Shown here piece by piece: positions 7,932-17,112 of a DNA stretch of 64,000 nucleotides (position 1 is its first letter; each line of letters opens with the position of its first letter). The translations under genes were made by a program, and so were the position numbers. Source of the stretch: Ruegeria sp. R14_0 (GTDB lineage: Bacteria; Pseudomonadota; Alphaproteobacteria; Rhodobacterales; Rhodobacteraceae); assembly GCF_017743975.1 (NCBI RefSeq), contig NZ_JAGHRC010000002.1, positions 620,001 through 684,000 on the forward strand, read 5' to 3'. Under the pieces are notes generated by a model. The model did not search any database, was not told where the DNA came from, and saw only the letters and a list, made by a program, of their open reading frames with translations.

Positions 7932-9074
7932 CTAGGCCTGCATCGCGGCCGCTGCTTGCGCGTAACCGCCCGATGCTCCGTCGACAAAATGCACGTGATC
8001 GTCTCGCGTTGCTGAGGGAACGAAACAGGTCATCATCGCCTCATCCTGTGCATGCAGGCCGTACCTGATCTTGCCCTGCCCGCGCGCCTGTTCCAGCATC
8101 ATCTGAATCTGCGCCAGCGTGGGCGGATCGCAATCCAGCGTCATTTTTAGCCCGTCATCGAATTTGCGGTAGTCGGCATTGCGGCTGACCATACGCTTGT
8201 AGTGCTCGGGCTCGAAGTTGCCCATCCGCTTGCCGGATTTGAACAGCAAGGCAATCAACAAATTCTCGCCCAGCAATTTGATCCGCCGCAGCAGCAAGCT
8301 GCGCCCTGCCCGCGACACCCGCGCATCAAGCCCGACATCCGGCGGTGGCCAACTGATCGGTGGACCGTTTTCCGGCACCGGATGTCCAGAACGATCCAAC
8401 CCTTCCGAAGCCCGCAAGACCGAACGCGCCAGATCAGAAAAATCGCTTTCGGTTGCATTTGCCGTAGGCTCCACAACGACCGAGACGATCTGGCCATTGC
8501 GCGCCCGGCTATTGGACCAGCGACAGGACAACCCGTTCAGGTCGGGCAATGCACCGGGGCCAGAGGCCGGGACGGTAAACTGGCCCGCTTTCATCTGCGC
8601 CTCGGCCCAGGCCAAACCGCCGCCTGAAAACATGGCGTAGTCCACCCCGTCCGAAGGCGCATAGCGCGCAACCCGCAGGTCTTTGCCCGCCTTACGGATC
8701 TCAGCCACGGGCACCAGGGCGGCCCGCAGAGAAATCGAAAACTCTTCATCCGCCCAGCGCCGAAGGTCTGCCAGGACTTCTTTGGCCGTGTCGATCTGGC
8801 TTGCCGGCACTGCAAAGCCTGCCCCATCTCCGCCAAAGACATATGGGAAATCTATGCCCCGCAGCGCGTTGATCATGGCCGAGATCACCGCCGCGCCGAC
8901 CATGTTCACAGTCTTGTAGCGGCCATTCGCGATCTCTCCGGTGGAATCAACGATGTCGGCCACGCCCAACGCCCAGTCGCCCGGCACCGCGGAAAACCGC
9001 GCGGGCTCGACGAGGCGGGTAAAATCCCGCAACAGGGGAAGGCTTTCATAAAACGCGGCCTGAGCGTCCTTCAT
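7932..9074 (-). CDS. DUF3095 domain protein
   Basis: A 380-residue protein matching the DUF3095 family by its opening FYESLPLLRDF, then VADIVDSTGEIANGRYKTVN and YVFGGDGAGFAVP. These segments resemble the nucleotide-cyclase fold (metal-binding Asp in DIVDST, GGDG-like turn), and a cyclase-like fold has been suggested for the family. No activity is established to my knowledge. No signal peptide or membrane segment is seen. The frame extends to 9191, but ATG at 9074 begins exactly at the conserved domain. It is convergent with the aldolase gene (4 nt between stop codons) and divergent from the MFS gene. Function unknown. Confidence 0.75.
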   Translation of the reverse strand: MKDAQAAFYESLPLLRDFTRLVEPARFSAVPGDWALGVADIVDSTGEIANGRYKTVNMVGAAVISAMINALRGIDFPYVFGGDGAGFAVPASQIDTAKEVLADLRRWADEEFSISLRAALVPVAEIRKAGKDLRVARYAPSDGVDYAMFSGGGLAWAEAQMKAGQFTVPASGPGALPDLNGLSCRWSNSRARNGQIVSVVVEPTANATESDFSDLARSVLRASEGLDRSGHPVPENGPPISWPPPDVGLDARVSRAGRSLLLRRIKLLGENLLIALLFKSGKRMGNFEPEHYKRMVSRNADYRKFDDGLKMTLDCDPPTLAQIQMMLEQARGQGKIRYGLHAQDEAMMTCFVPSATRDDHVHFVDGASGGYAQAAAAMQA

Positions 9075-9215
9075 GGGTACCTCGGGTGTTGGACACGGAT
9101 AACGGTAGCTCAAATGTGACCGCTGTCCGGCAAAAACAGTATAGCACACGCGCTTGTGTGTGGCACCGGGACATGCCAAGCATTTTTGCAAGCAGAAGGG
9201 GAAGAGGCGCGGTTC

Positions 9216-10388
9216 ATGAAGACAGGTCTGGTGGTGTTGTGTCTGGGCTACGTGCTCAGCCAGTTTTTTCGCGCCTTTCTCGCGGTACTAAGCGTCGATC
9301 TTGGGCGCGACATCGGCGCCACCCCCGAGGACCTGGCCTTTGCCTCCGGACTTTGGTTTCTGATCTTTGCCGCCATGCAACTGCCGGTGGGCTGGGCGCT
9401 CGACCGTGTCGGACCGCGCCTGACAGCTGCTGTTCTGCTGCTGGTCGGAGGCGCAGGCGGCGCGGCCCTGTTTGCCGTAGCCCAGACGCCGTTTCATATC
9501 GCCCTTGCAATGGGGCTGATCGGGGTCGGATGCTCGCCTGTCCTGATGGCCTCATACTACATCTTTGCACGGGAATATCCGCCTGCAAAGTTCGCGACAT
9601 TGGCCGCTGTGATGCTGGGCGTTGGATCTGTTGGCAACCTTGTCGCGTCCTACCCAACCGCACTGGCAGTGGAGCTGATGGGATGGCGAGCAACCATGTG
9701 GGTGCTGGCGCTGTTCTCGGGGGCTATTGCGCTGGGCATCTGGGCCACTGTCCACGATCCAAAACGGGTTGAGACTGAACACAAGGGCTCGGTTCTGGAT
9801 CTTCTGAAAGAGCCCGCCCTGTGGGCTATCCTGCCGCTGATGCTGGTCGCCTACGCCCCATCGGCGGCGACGCGCGGCCTGTGGGCTGGCCCATATCTGA
9901 GCGATATCTTCGCCCTCAGCACAACGCAAATCGGGACGGCCACCCTGATCATGGGGGCTGCCATGATTGCGGGGACCTTTGCCTATGGGCCGCTGGACCG
10001 CCTGTTGGGTACGCGGAAATGGGTGATTTTCGGCGGCAACGCGCTGGGCGCGGCAGGGCTGGTTCTGATGTGCCTGTGGATCGACAATGCAGTTTGGCTG
10101 TCCGTGGCTCTGATGGCGGTCATCGGGTTCCTGGGAGCCAGCTTTCCGGTTATCATGGCCCACGGTCGGGCGTTCGTCGCGCCTCATCTGGTTGGGCGTG
10201 GCATGACCTTGCTGAACCTCTTTGGCATTGGCGGCGTGGGCCTCGCGCAATTTGTCACCGGCCGCATCCATGCCGCCACGGTGGACATCAGTCCAACTGC
10301 GCCCTACACAGCGATATTCGGCTTTTTCGCCGTAACGCTGGCCATAGGCTGCGTGATCTATCTGTTCAGCCGGGACAGCGTTGACTGA
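9216..10388 (+). CDS. Major facilitator superfamily transporter
   Basis: A 390-residue integral membrane protein with about 12 hydrophobic segments and the MFS loop 2-3 signature DRVGPRL after GWAL. A second half-repeat starts around residue 205 with ALWAILPLMLVAYAP. ATG 9216 is chosen over an upstream in-frame start because the first membrane segment begins at once and GAAGAGG lies about 8 nt upstream. Substrate cannot be told from sequence. The following glycosyltransferase gene begins 23 nt after the stop, so the two may be co-transcribed. Confidence 0.8.
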   Translation: MKTGLVVLCLGYVLSQFFRAFLAVLSVDLGRDIGATPEDLAFASGLWFLIFAAMQLPVGWALDRVGPRLTAAVLLLVGGAGGAALFAVAQTPFHIALAMGLIGVGCSPVLMASYYIFAREYPPAKFATLAAVMLGVGSVGNLVASYPTALAVELMGWRATMWVLALFSGAIALGIWATVHDPKRVETEHKGSVLDLLKEPALWAILPLMLVAYAPSAATRGLWAGPYLSDIFALSTTQIGTATLIMGAAMIAGTFAYGPLDRLLGTRKWVIFGGNALGAAGLVLMCLWIDNAVWLSVALMAVIGFLGASFPVIMAHGRAFVAPHLVGRGMTLLNLFGIGGVGLAQFVTGRIHAATVDISPTAPYTAIFGFFAVTLAIGCVIYLFSRDSVD

Positions 10389-10411
10389 TCCCGGCACCTT
10401 CAGGAGCATCC

Positions 10412-11446
10412 ATGTCCGACCCGCGTGTCATTGCCCCCAATCTCAAACGTCGACTTTCGGGCGTGACGGCAACGATTGCGCGACTGGTACCGCTGCAGGT
10501 GCAATGGATCGACATCGCCGCAACCGGTCCGGGCCTGCCCGTTGATATCCCGCATATCCCACTGGGTCGCCTGCCCTTTCTGTCGCGCAAAACCCTGCGA
10601 GTCTGGCACGCGCGGCGCAATACCGAGATGTTGCTGGGCCTGATCCTGCGCAACATCTTCCGCCTGCGCCTGAAACTTCTGTTCACCAGCGCCTCGCAGC
10701 GGGCGCATAGCGGTTACACCAAATGGCTGATCGACAAGATGGACGCCGTGGTGGCCACCTCGCGCAAGACCGCCGGGTATCTGGAGCGTGATGCGCAGGT
10801 CATCATGCACGGGATCAACCTGCAGGATTTCACCCCGCCCGAAGACAAGGCCGCGGTTCGTGACCGGCTGGGTCTGCCGGATGGGCTGCTGCTGGGGTGC
10901 TATGGCCGCATCCGTCACCAGAAAGGCACCGATGCCTTTGTCGATGCGATGATTGATCTGTGCGGGCGATTTGAGGACGTCCACGGCGTTGTTATGGGTC
11001 GTGCAACGGAAAAACACACCGGATTTCTGGCCGAGTTGAAGGAAAAGGTGGCCGAGGCGGGGCTGTCCGACCGCATCCTGTTCATGCCCGAGGTAACCGT
11101 CGATCAGATTGCCGAGTGGTATCAGGTTCTGGATCTCTTCATCGCACCGCAACGCTGGGAGGGTTTCGGTCTTACGCCGTTAGAGGCGATGGCTTGCGGG
11201 GTGCCGGTCGTAGCTACCGACGTGGGTGCGTTCTCCGAGATCGTGACTGATCCGTCGCTGGGCCGCGTTGTCGAACCGGGCAATATCCCCGCTTTGGCTG
11301 ATGCCGCTGCTGAAATGCTGGAAAACCGCGATTCCCTTGCGCATTCAGGGAAAGCCGCCCGCGCCCATGTCGAGCAGGATTTCGACATCAATACCGAGGC
11401 CAAAACCCTTGTCGCCCTCTATGAGCGGCTTCTGAACGGCACGTGA
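10412..11446 (+). CDS. Family 4 glycosyltransferase, LpcC-like (LPS core mannosyltransferase)
   Basis: A 344-residue cytoplasmic GT-B enzyme. The N-terminus APNLKRRLSGVTATI, the middle VWHARRNTEMLLG and TSASQRAHSGYTKWLIDKMD, and the C-terminal EX7E-type motif EGFGLTPLEAMACG match LpcC of Rhizobium. LpcC transfers mannose from GDP-mannose to the LPS inner core. AGGAG lies 6 nt before the ATG. It sits apart from the main glycan cluster at 49-58 kb. The role in LPS core assembly is inferred from family. Confidence 0.85.
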   Translation: MSDPRVIAPNLKRRLSGVTATIARLVPLQVQWIDIAATGPGLPVDIPHIPLGRLPFLSRKTLRVWHARRNTEMLLGLILRNIFRLRLKLLFTSASQRAHSGYTKWLIDKMDAVVATSRKTAGYLERDAQVIMHGINLQDFTPPEDKAAVRDRLGLPDGLLLGCYGRIRHQKGTDAFVDAMIDLCGRFEDVHGVVMGRATEKHTGFLAELKEKVAEAGLSDRILFMPEVTVDQIAEWYQVLDLFIAPQRWEGFGLTPLEAMACGVPVVATDVGAFSEIVTDPSLGRVVEPGNIPALADAAAEMLENRDSLAHSGKAARAHVEQDFDINTEAKTLVALYERLLNGT

Positions 11447-11557
11447 CGCGATTTGTCGCCTCAAATCGGTGTCATTGAGCGAAATATGCCCCGAAAACTC
11501 TTTTTTCTTTGCTGCAACGCGGCTATGAACGCGCGTCCTTAACTTTGGAGACATGAA

Positions 11558-12580
11558 ATGGGCTATCGCGTCGTTGTCGCCGGCGCCACGGGTAACGTGG
11601 GCCGCGAAATGCTGAACATCCTGGCCGAGCGCCAGTTCCCGGTCGATGAAATTGCCGCTCTGGCAAGCCGTCGTTCGCTGGGCACAGAGGTGAGCTTTGG
11701 CGACAAGACACTGACGACCCAGGACATCGACACTTTCGACTTTACCGGCTGGGACATGGCGCTTTTCGCCATCGGCTCGGACGCAACCAAGACCTATGGC
11801 CCCAAGGCGGCCGCGGCGGGTTGTGTGGTGATCGATAACAGCTCGCTCTATCGCTATGACCCGGACATTCCGCTGATCGTGCCGGAATGTAACCCCGAGG
11901 CGATCCACGACTATAAAAACAAGAACATCATCGCGAACCCCAACTGCTCGACCGCGCAGATGGTTGTCGCGCTGAAGCCGCTGCATGACCGCGCCAAGAT
12001 CAAGCGTGTCGTCGTGTCGACCTATCAGTCGGTTTCGGGTGCTGGTAAGGATGGCATGGATGAGCTGTGGGATCAGACCAAAGCGGTCTATAACCCCACG
12101 ACCGAAGTGCCGCCGAACAAGTTCCAGAAGCAAATCGCATTCAACGTCATTCCGCAGATCGACGTCTTCATGGAAGACGGTTCGACCAAGGAAGAGTGGA
12201 AGATGGTTGTGGAAACCAAAAAGATCGTCGATCCGTCGATCAAGGTCACAGCCACCTGCGTTCGCGTTCCGGTCTTTGTCGGCCATTCCGAGGCCGTGAA
12301 CATCGAGTTCGAGGAATTCCTGGACGAAGACGAAGCGCGTGACATCCTGCGCGAAGCACCGGGTATCATGGTGATCGACAAACGTGAGGCCGGTGGCTAC
12401 GTCTCGCCGGTGGAATGCGCGGGCGACTTTGCTACGTTTATCAGCCGTATCCGTCAGGATTCGACCGTTGAGAACGGTATCAACCTGTGGTGCGTCTCGG
12501 ACAATCTGCGCAAAGGCGCTGCCCTAAACGCGGTCCAGATCGCCGAACTGCTGGGCCGTGAGGTCCTGAAGAAGGGCTAA
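11558..12580 (+). CDS. asd: Aspartate-semialdehyde dehydrogenase
   Basis: A 340-residue cytoplasmic enzyme that reduces aspartyl phosphate to aspartate semialdehyde with NADPH, feeding lysine, diaminopimelate, threonine and methionine synthesis. The NADP-binding loop VAGATGNVGREML is at the N-terminus, the catalytic Cys is in ANPNCSTAQM, and the substrate-binding segment NLRKGAALNAVQIAE is near the C-terminus. Length is normal. GGAGA lies 8 nt before the ATG. It is monocistronic by context: a 111 nt leader precedes it and a strong terminator follows. Confidence 0.97.
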   Translation: MGYRVVVAGATGNVGREMLNILAERQFPVDEIAALASRRSLGTEVSFGDKTLTTQDIDTFDFTGWDMALFAIGSDATKTYGPKAAAAGCVVIDNSSLYRYDPDIPLIVPECNPEAIHDYKNKNIIANPNCSTAQMVVALKPLHDRAKIKRVVVSTYQSVSGAGKDGMDELWDQTKAVYNPTTEVPPNKFQKQIAFNVIPQIDVFMEDGSTKEEWKMVVETKKIVDPSIKVTATCVRVPVFVGHSEAVNIEFEEFLDEDEARDILREAPGIMVIDKREAGGYVSPVECAGDFATFISRIRQDSTVENGINLWCVSDNLRKGAALNAVQIAELLGREVLKKG

Positions 12581-12612
12581 GCGCTTCCGCGTAACCGGCT
12601 TTAGAATTGCCT

Positions 12613-12644
12613 AAGCCTCGCCCCTAACAGGGCGGGGCTTTTCA
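12613..12644 (+). terminator. Rho-independent terminator of asd
   Basis: AAGCCTCGCCC (12613-12623) pairs with GGGCGGGGCTT (12630-12640) around a short loop and is followed by a T-rich run. Confidence 0.85.
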
Positions 12645-12684
12645 TTTTGGGATAGCTGGTTTCGCGGGCACCGGGTGCCGCCCT

Positions 12685-13221
12685 TTACCCCTGCCCCTCG
12701 ACCAGGACTTTCAGGTTCGTCAGCCCGCGCTCATAATCGCCGCCAACCCATTCATCCATCATCAAACCCATCCAGCGCGACATCGGGTTCATGCCCAGAT
12801 CGCTTTCAAATCCCCAGGTGACCTGTGTCTGGTCGCCCTCGGGCGTCAGGTCAAACGAAGCCGAAGCCGTCCCCATCGGACCAAAATCCAGGGCTGTTTT
12901 GACAGTCTGGTCCGGGATGCTTTCTACGATTTCCTGCGAGCCCGAGCCGACCTGCGGATGATCCGAGGCCCACTTGAGCGTGTTGCCAACTCCCGCCTCT
13001 GGTCCGCTATAGGACAGTTGCGTTTCCGGGTCGCGCGACAACCAGGGCGACCATTGCTCGGTCTCTTGCATGGAATTCACGTAGGGAAAGATCGCGCTGG
13101 CGGGCGCGTTGATCGTGATGCTGCGTGACAATTCCGCCTTACCGGGCAGCAGATAGGACACGCCAACTAAAACAAGAATAAGAACAATCAGACTGACAAG
13201 AACACGTTTAATGAATCGCAT
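12685..13221 (-). CDS. Membrane-anchored SRPBCC/polyketide-cyclase-like protein
   Basis: A 178-residue protein with one N-terminal membrane segment (residues about 5-26, FIKRVLVSLIVLILVLVGVS) followed by a START/SRPBCC-like domain: SRSITINAPASAIFPYVNSM, then QWSPWLSRDPE and the ending WMGLMMDEWVGGDYERGLTNL. Such domains bind hydrophobic ligands; no specific ligand can be named. It is probably an inner-membrane protein with its domain in the periplasm. It follows the carbonic anhydrase gene on the same strand after 103 nt. Confidence 0.75.
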   Translation of the reverse strand: MRFIKRVLVSLIVLILVLVGVSYLLPGKAELSRSITINAPASAIFPYVNSMQETEQWSPWLSRDPETQLSYSGPEAGVGNTLKWASDHPQVGSGSQEIVESIPDQTVKTALDFGPMGTASASFDLTPEGDQTQVTWGFESDLGMNPMSRWMGLMMDEWVGGDYERGLTNLKVLVEGQG

Positions 13222-13324
13222 GATACGCTCCTGATCCTGAGACTATGCGTCGAGCATATCAAAAAATGGCGCAAAATCAGAGGTCTGATCCACGCCATTT
13301 GAATGTCTTTAGAATTTGACTGGC

Positions 13325-13975
13325 TTAAACGGCCACAAATTTCTTTTCATTGGGGTCATAGCACTGCAACCCACCTTCACCGATATCCGTCCACAGACCG
13401 TGCAGGCTGAGCGCCCCGCTTTCCACCGCAGAGGACACAAACGGGAAGGTCATCAGGTTCTCCAGCGAAGCAACGACGGCCTGCCGTTCGAATTGACGCG
13501 CCTGCTCGACACTGTCCTCGATATCGGCGACCAATTCGTATTTCGGCTTTAGAATGTCCATCCAGCGACCCACAAAGCTCTCTTTGGCTTCCAGATGGGG
13601 GGCATGGCCCTTGCACATGTCGATGCAGCCCTGAACGCCGCCGCATTGCGAGTGGCCCAGCACGATCAGGTGCGCAACCTTTAGGGCAGTGACCGCATAC
13701 TCGATAGCCGCACTGGTACCATGGTGATCGCCATCGGGCGCATAAGGTGGAACAAGGTTGGCAATATTGCGGTGAATGAAGAATTCACCCTGATCCGCGC
13801 CAAAGATCGACGTTACATGGACCCGGCTGTCGCAGCACGAGATCACCATCGCACGGGGGCGCTGGCCTTCGGTTGCCAAGCGGCGATACCAGAATTGATT
13901 TTCCGTGTAAGTCGTGGCTTTCCAGCCGTGGTAACGCTTGACCAGATAGGCCGGCAGTGGCTTGGCTAAGTCCAT
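13325..13975 (-). CDS. Beta-class carbonic anhydrase
   Basis: A 216-residue enzyme that interconverts CO2 and bicarbonate. Zinc ligands of the beta class are visible: Cys in VISCCDSRV with the Asp-Arg dyad, and His and Cys in VLGHSQCGGVQ. The substrate loop IFGADQGEFFIHRNIANLVPP is intact. The frame extends 31 codons upstream, but ATG at 13975 gives the usual beginning just before the YLVKRYHGWKA helix. It is divergent from the small gene at 14120. No signal peptide, so cytoplasmic. Confidence 0.92.
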   Translation of the reverse strand: MDLAKPLPAYLVKRYHGWKATTYTENQFWYRRLATEGQRPRAMVISCCDSRVHVTSIFGADQGEFFIHRNIANLVPPYAPDGDHHGTSAAIEYAVTALKVAHLIVLGHSQCGGVQGCIDMCKGHAPHLEAKESFVGRWMDILKPKYELVADIEDSVEQARQFERQAVVASLENLMTFPFVSSAVESGALSLHGLWTDIGEGGLQCYDPNEKKFVAV

Positions 13976-14119
13976 TATCAAGTCCCAGTTCTTATCGTTA
14001 TTGGTTGCTGTACTCTGAATTCGCGGAAAATTCGACCCATTTTCCTGAAACAGCGCAAGGTTTTGCAAAGGGATTTACTGCAACTCTCCGACTGTGCCGT
14101 GGGGGCATGGAATATTGGG

Positions 14120-14509
14120 GTGAATGAGGTGGATACGATTATCACGCTTGAACACAAGGAAACCGTTCGTCTGGATTTGGACCGGTTGAATGGGCTGTAC
14201 AACCAACTTGGCGACAAAAACGCGCTGGATATCCTGTGCCGCACGGTCGAGGAACTGGCTGTGCGCCTGTCAAACTGCGAGCGGTTCTGGCGCCAGCGCG
14301 ACTGGGCCGGGCTGCGCAAATGCGCGCGCTCGCTGGTGGCCATTGCTGAACAGATCGGCATGACCGCGCTGGCTCGTGTGGCTGGCGACGTGGCGCAATG
14401 CGTCGATGCCGGGGACGCGGTGGCAACCGGGGCCACACTGTCGCGCCTGATCCGGGTCGGTGAAAAGTCGCTGACCGTGATTTGGGACCAGCAGGATCTT
14501 TCGGTCTGA
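14120..14509 (+). CDS. Hypothetical protein, possibly Hpt-like helical
   Basis: About 129 residues, unrecognised with confidence. It is rich in helix-forming residues (LDLDRLNGLYNQLGDKNAL, then ELAVRLSNCERFWRQRDWAG and KCARSLVAIAEQIGMTALA), in a pattern that recalls histidine phosphotransfer domains. The usual phosphorylated His is not obvious, so that resemblance is weak. The start is uncertain: GTG 14120 gives VNEVDTIITLEH; the frame is open further to 14063. It precedes the leucyl aminopeptidase gene by about 63 nt on the same strand. Confidence 0.55.
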   Translation: MNEVDTIITLEHKETVRLDLDRLNGLYNQLGDKNALDILCRTVEELAVRLSNCERFWRQRDWAGLRKCARSLVAIAEQIGMTALARVAGDVAQCVDAGDAVATGATLSRLIRVGEKSLTVIWDQQDLSV

Positions 14510-14572
14510 CAGGGCTTGCGGACGGATCGTGGGCGGCTAGGCTGGGCGCAAATCGAACAGCCCGAGATGCTC

Positions 14573-15955
14573 ATGACCCTGTCCTTCGCCCCGCCATCCG
14601 AAACGTCGCTGCCGCTGCACGTGATTGCGCAACCCGATCTGGACGATTGGTTGAAAGATCAGCCGGAACAGATCGCGCAATGGGTCGAAGCCGGTGGTTT
14701 TACCGGGGCGATGGGAAAGGTTCTGTTGATTCCGGGGCCGGACGGTGCGCCTCAAATGGCGTTGGCGGGCTATGGCAAAAACAGCAGCCGGGCGCGCAAA
14801 CGTTTCCCGCTTGCCGCCGCCGCCGAGGCCTTGCCCAAGGGCAATTATCACATTGCGTCGGGCGTACCTTCGGATGCGCTGAGCACCGAGTGTCTGGGCT
14901 GGTTGCTGACGGGATACGCCTTTGACCGCTATGCCAACCAATCACCCGCCAAGGCGCGTCTGGTCGCGCCCGATGGCGTGGATGCTCAGCGAATCGAGGT
15001 TTTGGCCAATGCCGAGGCGCTGACCCGTGATCTGGTCAACACTCCGGCCTCGGATATGGGACCTGATCAATTGCAGGCTGCCGCTGAGAATCTGGCCCAG
15101 GAATTTGGCGCTACGTGCGACGCCGTTGTGGGCGATGCGCTATTGGAGCAGAACTTTCCGATGATCCACACGGTGGGACGCGCCGCGGCGCAAGCCCCGC
15201 GTTTGATCAAGATGACATGGGGCACAACCGGGCCCAAGCTGACATTGGTGGGCAAAGGGGTTTGCTTTGACACGGGCGGGCTGAACCTGAAACCGGGAAA
15301 TTCGATGGCCCTGATGAAGAAGGATATGGGCGGCGCGGCCAATGTTCTTGGGCTGGCGCGGATGATCATGGCCTTGAAGTTACCCGTGCAACTGCGCGTT
15401 TTGATTCCAGCCGTCGAGAACTCGGTTTCCGGCAATGCCTTTCGCCCCGGGGATATTCTGACCTCGCGCAAGGGACTGACGGTCGAGATCAACAACACCG
15501 ACGCCGAAGGGCGGTTGGTGCTGGCTGATGCCCTTGCGCTGGCGGATGAGGGTGAGCCCGACCTGATCATCTCGATGGCGACGCTGACCGGCGCGGCGCG
15601 GGTGGCGGTCGGTCCAGATCTGGCACCTTTCTACACCGACGACGACACTGCGGCGAACGCATTGGCCCGCGCTGCCGCGCAGGCTGCCGATCCGGTCTGG
15701 CGGATGCCCTTCCACGAACCCTACGAGACCATGATCGAACCCGGCATTGCCGATCTGGACAACGCGCCTGCAGGCGCATTCGCAGGCTCGATCACAGCCG
15801 CCTTGTTCCTGCGGCGCTTTGCAGGTGAAAGCCGCTATATGCATTTCGACATCTATTCCTGGCAGCCGGGCAAAGCCCCCGGTCGCAGCAAAGGTGGCCT
15901 GGGTCAGGGACCGCGCGCCTTGCTAACCGCCCTGCCCGAGATCCTGGGTCTGTGA
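14573..15955 (+). CDS. M17 leucyl aminopeptidase family protein
   Basis: A 460-residue cytosolic zinc/manganese aminopeptidase that removes N-terminal residues from peptides. The C-terminal catalytic domain carries the M17 signature NTDAEGRLVLADAL, the Lys-containing metal segment VGKGVCFDTGGLNLKP and KKDMGGAA. The N-terminal domain is divergent from E. coli PepA, as in related alphaproteobacteria. ATG 14573 is chosen with GAG about 6 nt upstream; ATG 14567 is an alternative. The stop overlaps the GTG of the next gene (GTGA), so aminopeptidase and NlpC/P60 peptidase are translationally coupled, which suggests joint peptide or cell-wall peptide recycling. Confidence 0.9.
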   Translation: MTLSFAPPSETSLPLHVIAQPDLDDWLKDQPEQIAQWVEAGGFTGAMGKVLLIPGPDGAPQMALAGYGKNSSRARKRFPLAAAAEALPKGNYHIASGVPSDALSTECLGWLLTGYAFDRYANQSPAKARLVAPDGVDAQRIEVLANAEALTRDLVNTPASDMGPDQLQAAAENLAQEFGATCDAVVGDALLEQNFPMIHTVGRAAAQAPRLIKMTWGTTGPKLTLVGKGVCFDTGGLNLKPGNSMALMKKDMGGAANVLGLARMIMALKLPVQLRVLIPAVENSVSGNAFRPGDILTSRKGLTVEINNTDAEGRLVLADALALADEGEPDLIISMATLTGAARVAVGPDLAPFYTDDDTAANALARAAAQAADPVWRMPFHEPYETMIEPGIADLDNAPAGAFAGSITAALFLRRFAGESRYMHFDIYSWQPGKAPGRSKGGLGQGPRALLTALPEILGL

Positions 15956-16689
15956 CCCGCGCCCGTGTCATAAGGCCTGTCGTCGACCTGCTGCGCTCGC
16001 CCGATGGTCCTCGGGACCGGCAGTTGTTGTTCGGGGATACGGTCGATGTGGTTGAAAAAACCGACGGTTGGATCCGATTAGTCGCGGACAAGGATGGCTA
16101 TCCCGGATGGGTTGCCTCGGATCAGCTGGGGCCGGAGGCATCCGCGACTCACTGGATCACCGCGCCCGCGACCCATGCCTATGCGAAGCCGGATATGAAA
16201 AGCCCGGACCGGGTATCGCTGAGTTTCGGCAGCCGGGTGCAGATTTTGTCGGAACAGGGCCGTTTTCTTGAGACCGAGCTGGGCTTTATCCCGGCCATAC
16301 ACGCCAAACTGACCGAAACGCGGCTAACCGACCCGGTCACCGTGGCCGAACTGTTCTTGGGCACACCCTATCTTTGGGGTGGCAACAGCCGGCTCGGCAT
16401 TGACTGTTCGGGTCTGGTGCAGGCCGGGTTGCTGGCCTGCGGCATCCCCTGCCCCGGCGACAGCGGCGATCAGGAACGTGAGTTGGGCAGTGCTCTGCCT
16501 GCAGGGACCGAGCCAAAACGGGGTGATCTGTTGTTCTGGAAGGGCCACGTGGCCTGGGTCTATGGCGATAACATGCTGCTGCACGCCAACGCTTACCATA
16601 TGGATGTGACGTTTGAGCCGATGGATCAGGCGATTACACGTATTCTGGAACAAGGCGACGGTCCGGTAACGGCCCACAAAAGGCTCTAG
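15952..16689 (+). CDS. NlpC/P60 family peptidase with SH3-like domains
   Basis: A 245-residue protein starting at a GTG that overlaps the aminopeptidase stop. Residues about 1-125 contain two SH3-like stretches (LLFGDTVDVVEKTDGWIRL; SFGSRVQILSEQGRFL). The C-terminal half is an NlpC/P60 Cys-His peptidase: WGGNSRLGIDCSGLVQ with the catalytic Cys, GHVAWV with the His, and HANAYHM. Family members cut D-Glu-diaminopimelate type bonds in peptidoglycan peptides. No signal peptide is seen, consistent with cytoplasmic turnover of cell-wall peptides together with the M17 enzyme. The stop codon shares a CTAG palindrome with the convergent gene. Confidence 0.88.
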   Translation: MTRARVIRPVVDLLRSPDGPRDRQLLFGDTVDVVEKTDGWIRLVADKDGYPGWVASDQLGPEASATHWITAPATHAYAKPDMKSPDRVSLSFGSRVQILSEQGRFLETELGFIPAIHAKLTETRLTDPVTVAELFLGTPYLWGGNSRLGIDCSGLVQAGLLACGIPCPGDSGDQERELGSALPAGTEPKRGDLLFWKGHVAWVYGDNMLLHANAYHMDVTFEPMDQAITRILEQGDGPVTAHKRL

Positions 16690-17036
16690 TCCAGATCAAC
16701 GGACCGGATCAGTTTTCGTTCCAGCACGCGCAGCACTGTTCGCAGGTCATGGCCGCGCTTTAGGATGCGGCCGTCCATGCCCACCACCGAATACATCCCC
16801 TGCCTGGATCGCAGGCGCGGGTGTTTTTCGACCCGATAGATCGGATGTTCCGCAGTACGTCGGAAAATGGAAAACACCGCCATGTCGCGCAGGTTGGAAA
16901 TACCATAGTCACGCCATTCTCCGGCGGCGACCATCCGGCCGTAAACGGACAGGATATGTGACATCTCGCGCCGGTCGAACGCGACGGGCATCTGGGCCGA
17001 GTTTGCAGAAAACCGGCTGGGAGGCTGCATGTTCAT
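16686..17036 (-). CDS. DUF2794 protein
   Basis: A 116-residue basic protein matching DUF2794, a family of alphaproteobacteria with no known function. Recognisable segments are VAFDRREMSHILSVYGRMVA, AGEWRDYGI and LRDMAVFSIFRRTAE. No membrane segment or signal peptide. Its stop overlaps the stop of the NlpC/P60 gene by sharing CTAG. Function unknown. Confidence 0.75.
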   Translation of the reverse strand: MNMQPPSRFSANSAQMPVAFDRREMSHILSVYGRMVAAGEWRDYGISNLRDMAVFSIFRRTAEHPIYRVEKHPRLRSRQGMYSVVGMDGRILKRGHDLRTVLRVLERKLIRSVDLD

Positions 17037-17112
17037 ACCCTCAGCCTTGCCGGAAAACGCGTTTGAATCAAGCCTGCAGCCGACCGGTGTGGCATTTTTG
17101 GATCGGAGCGCG

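Noticed and set aside
11345..12286. 313-codon frame antisense to asd
   Set aside because: asd is certain; the antisense frame has no family features.
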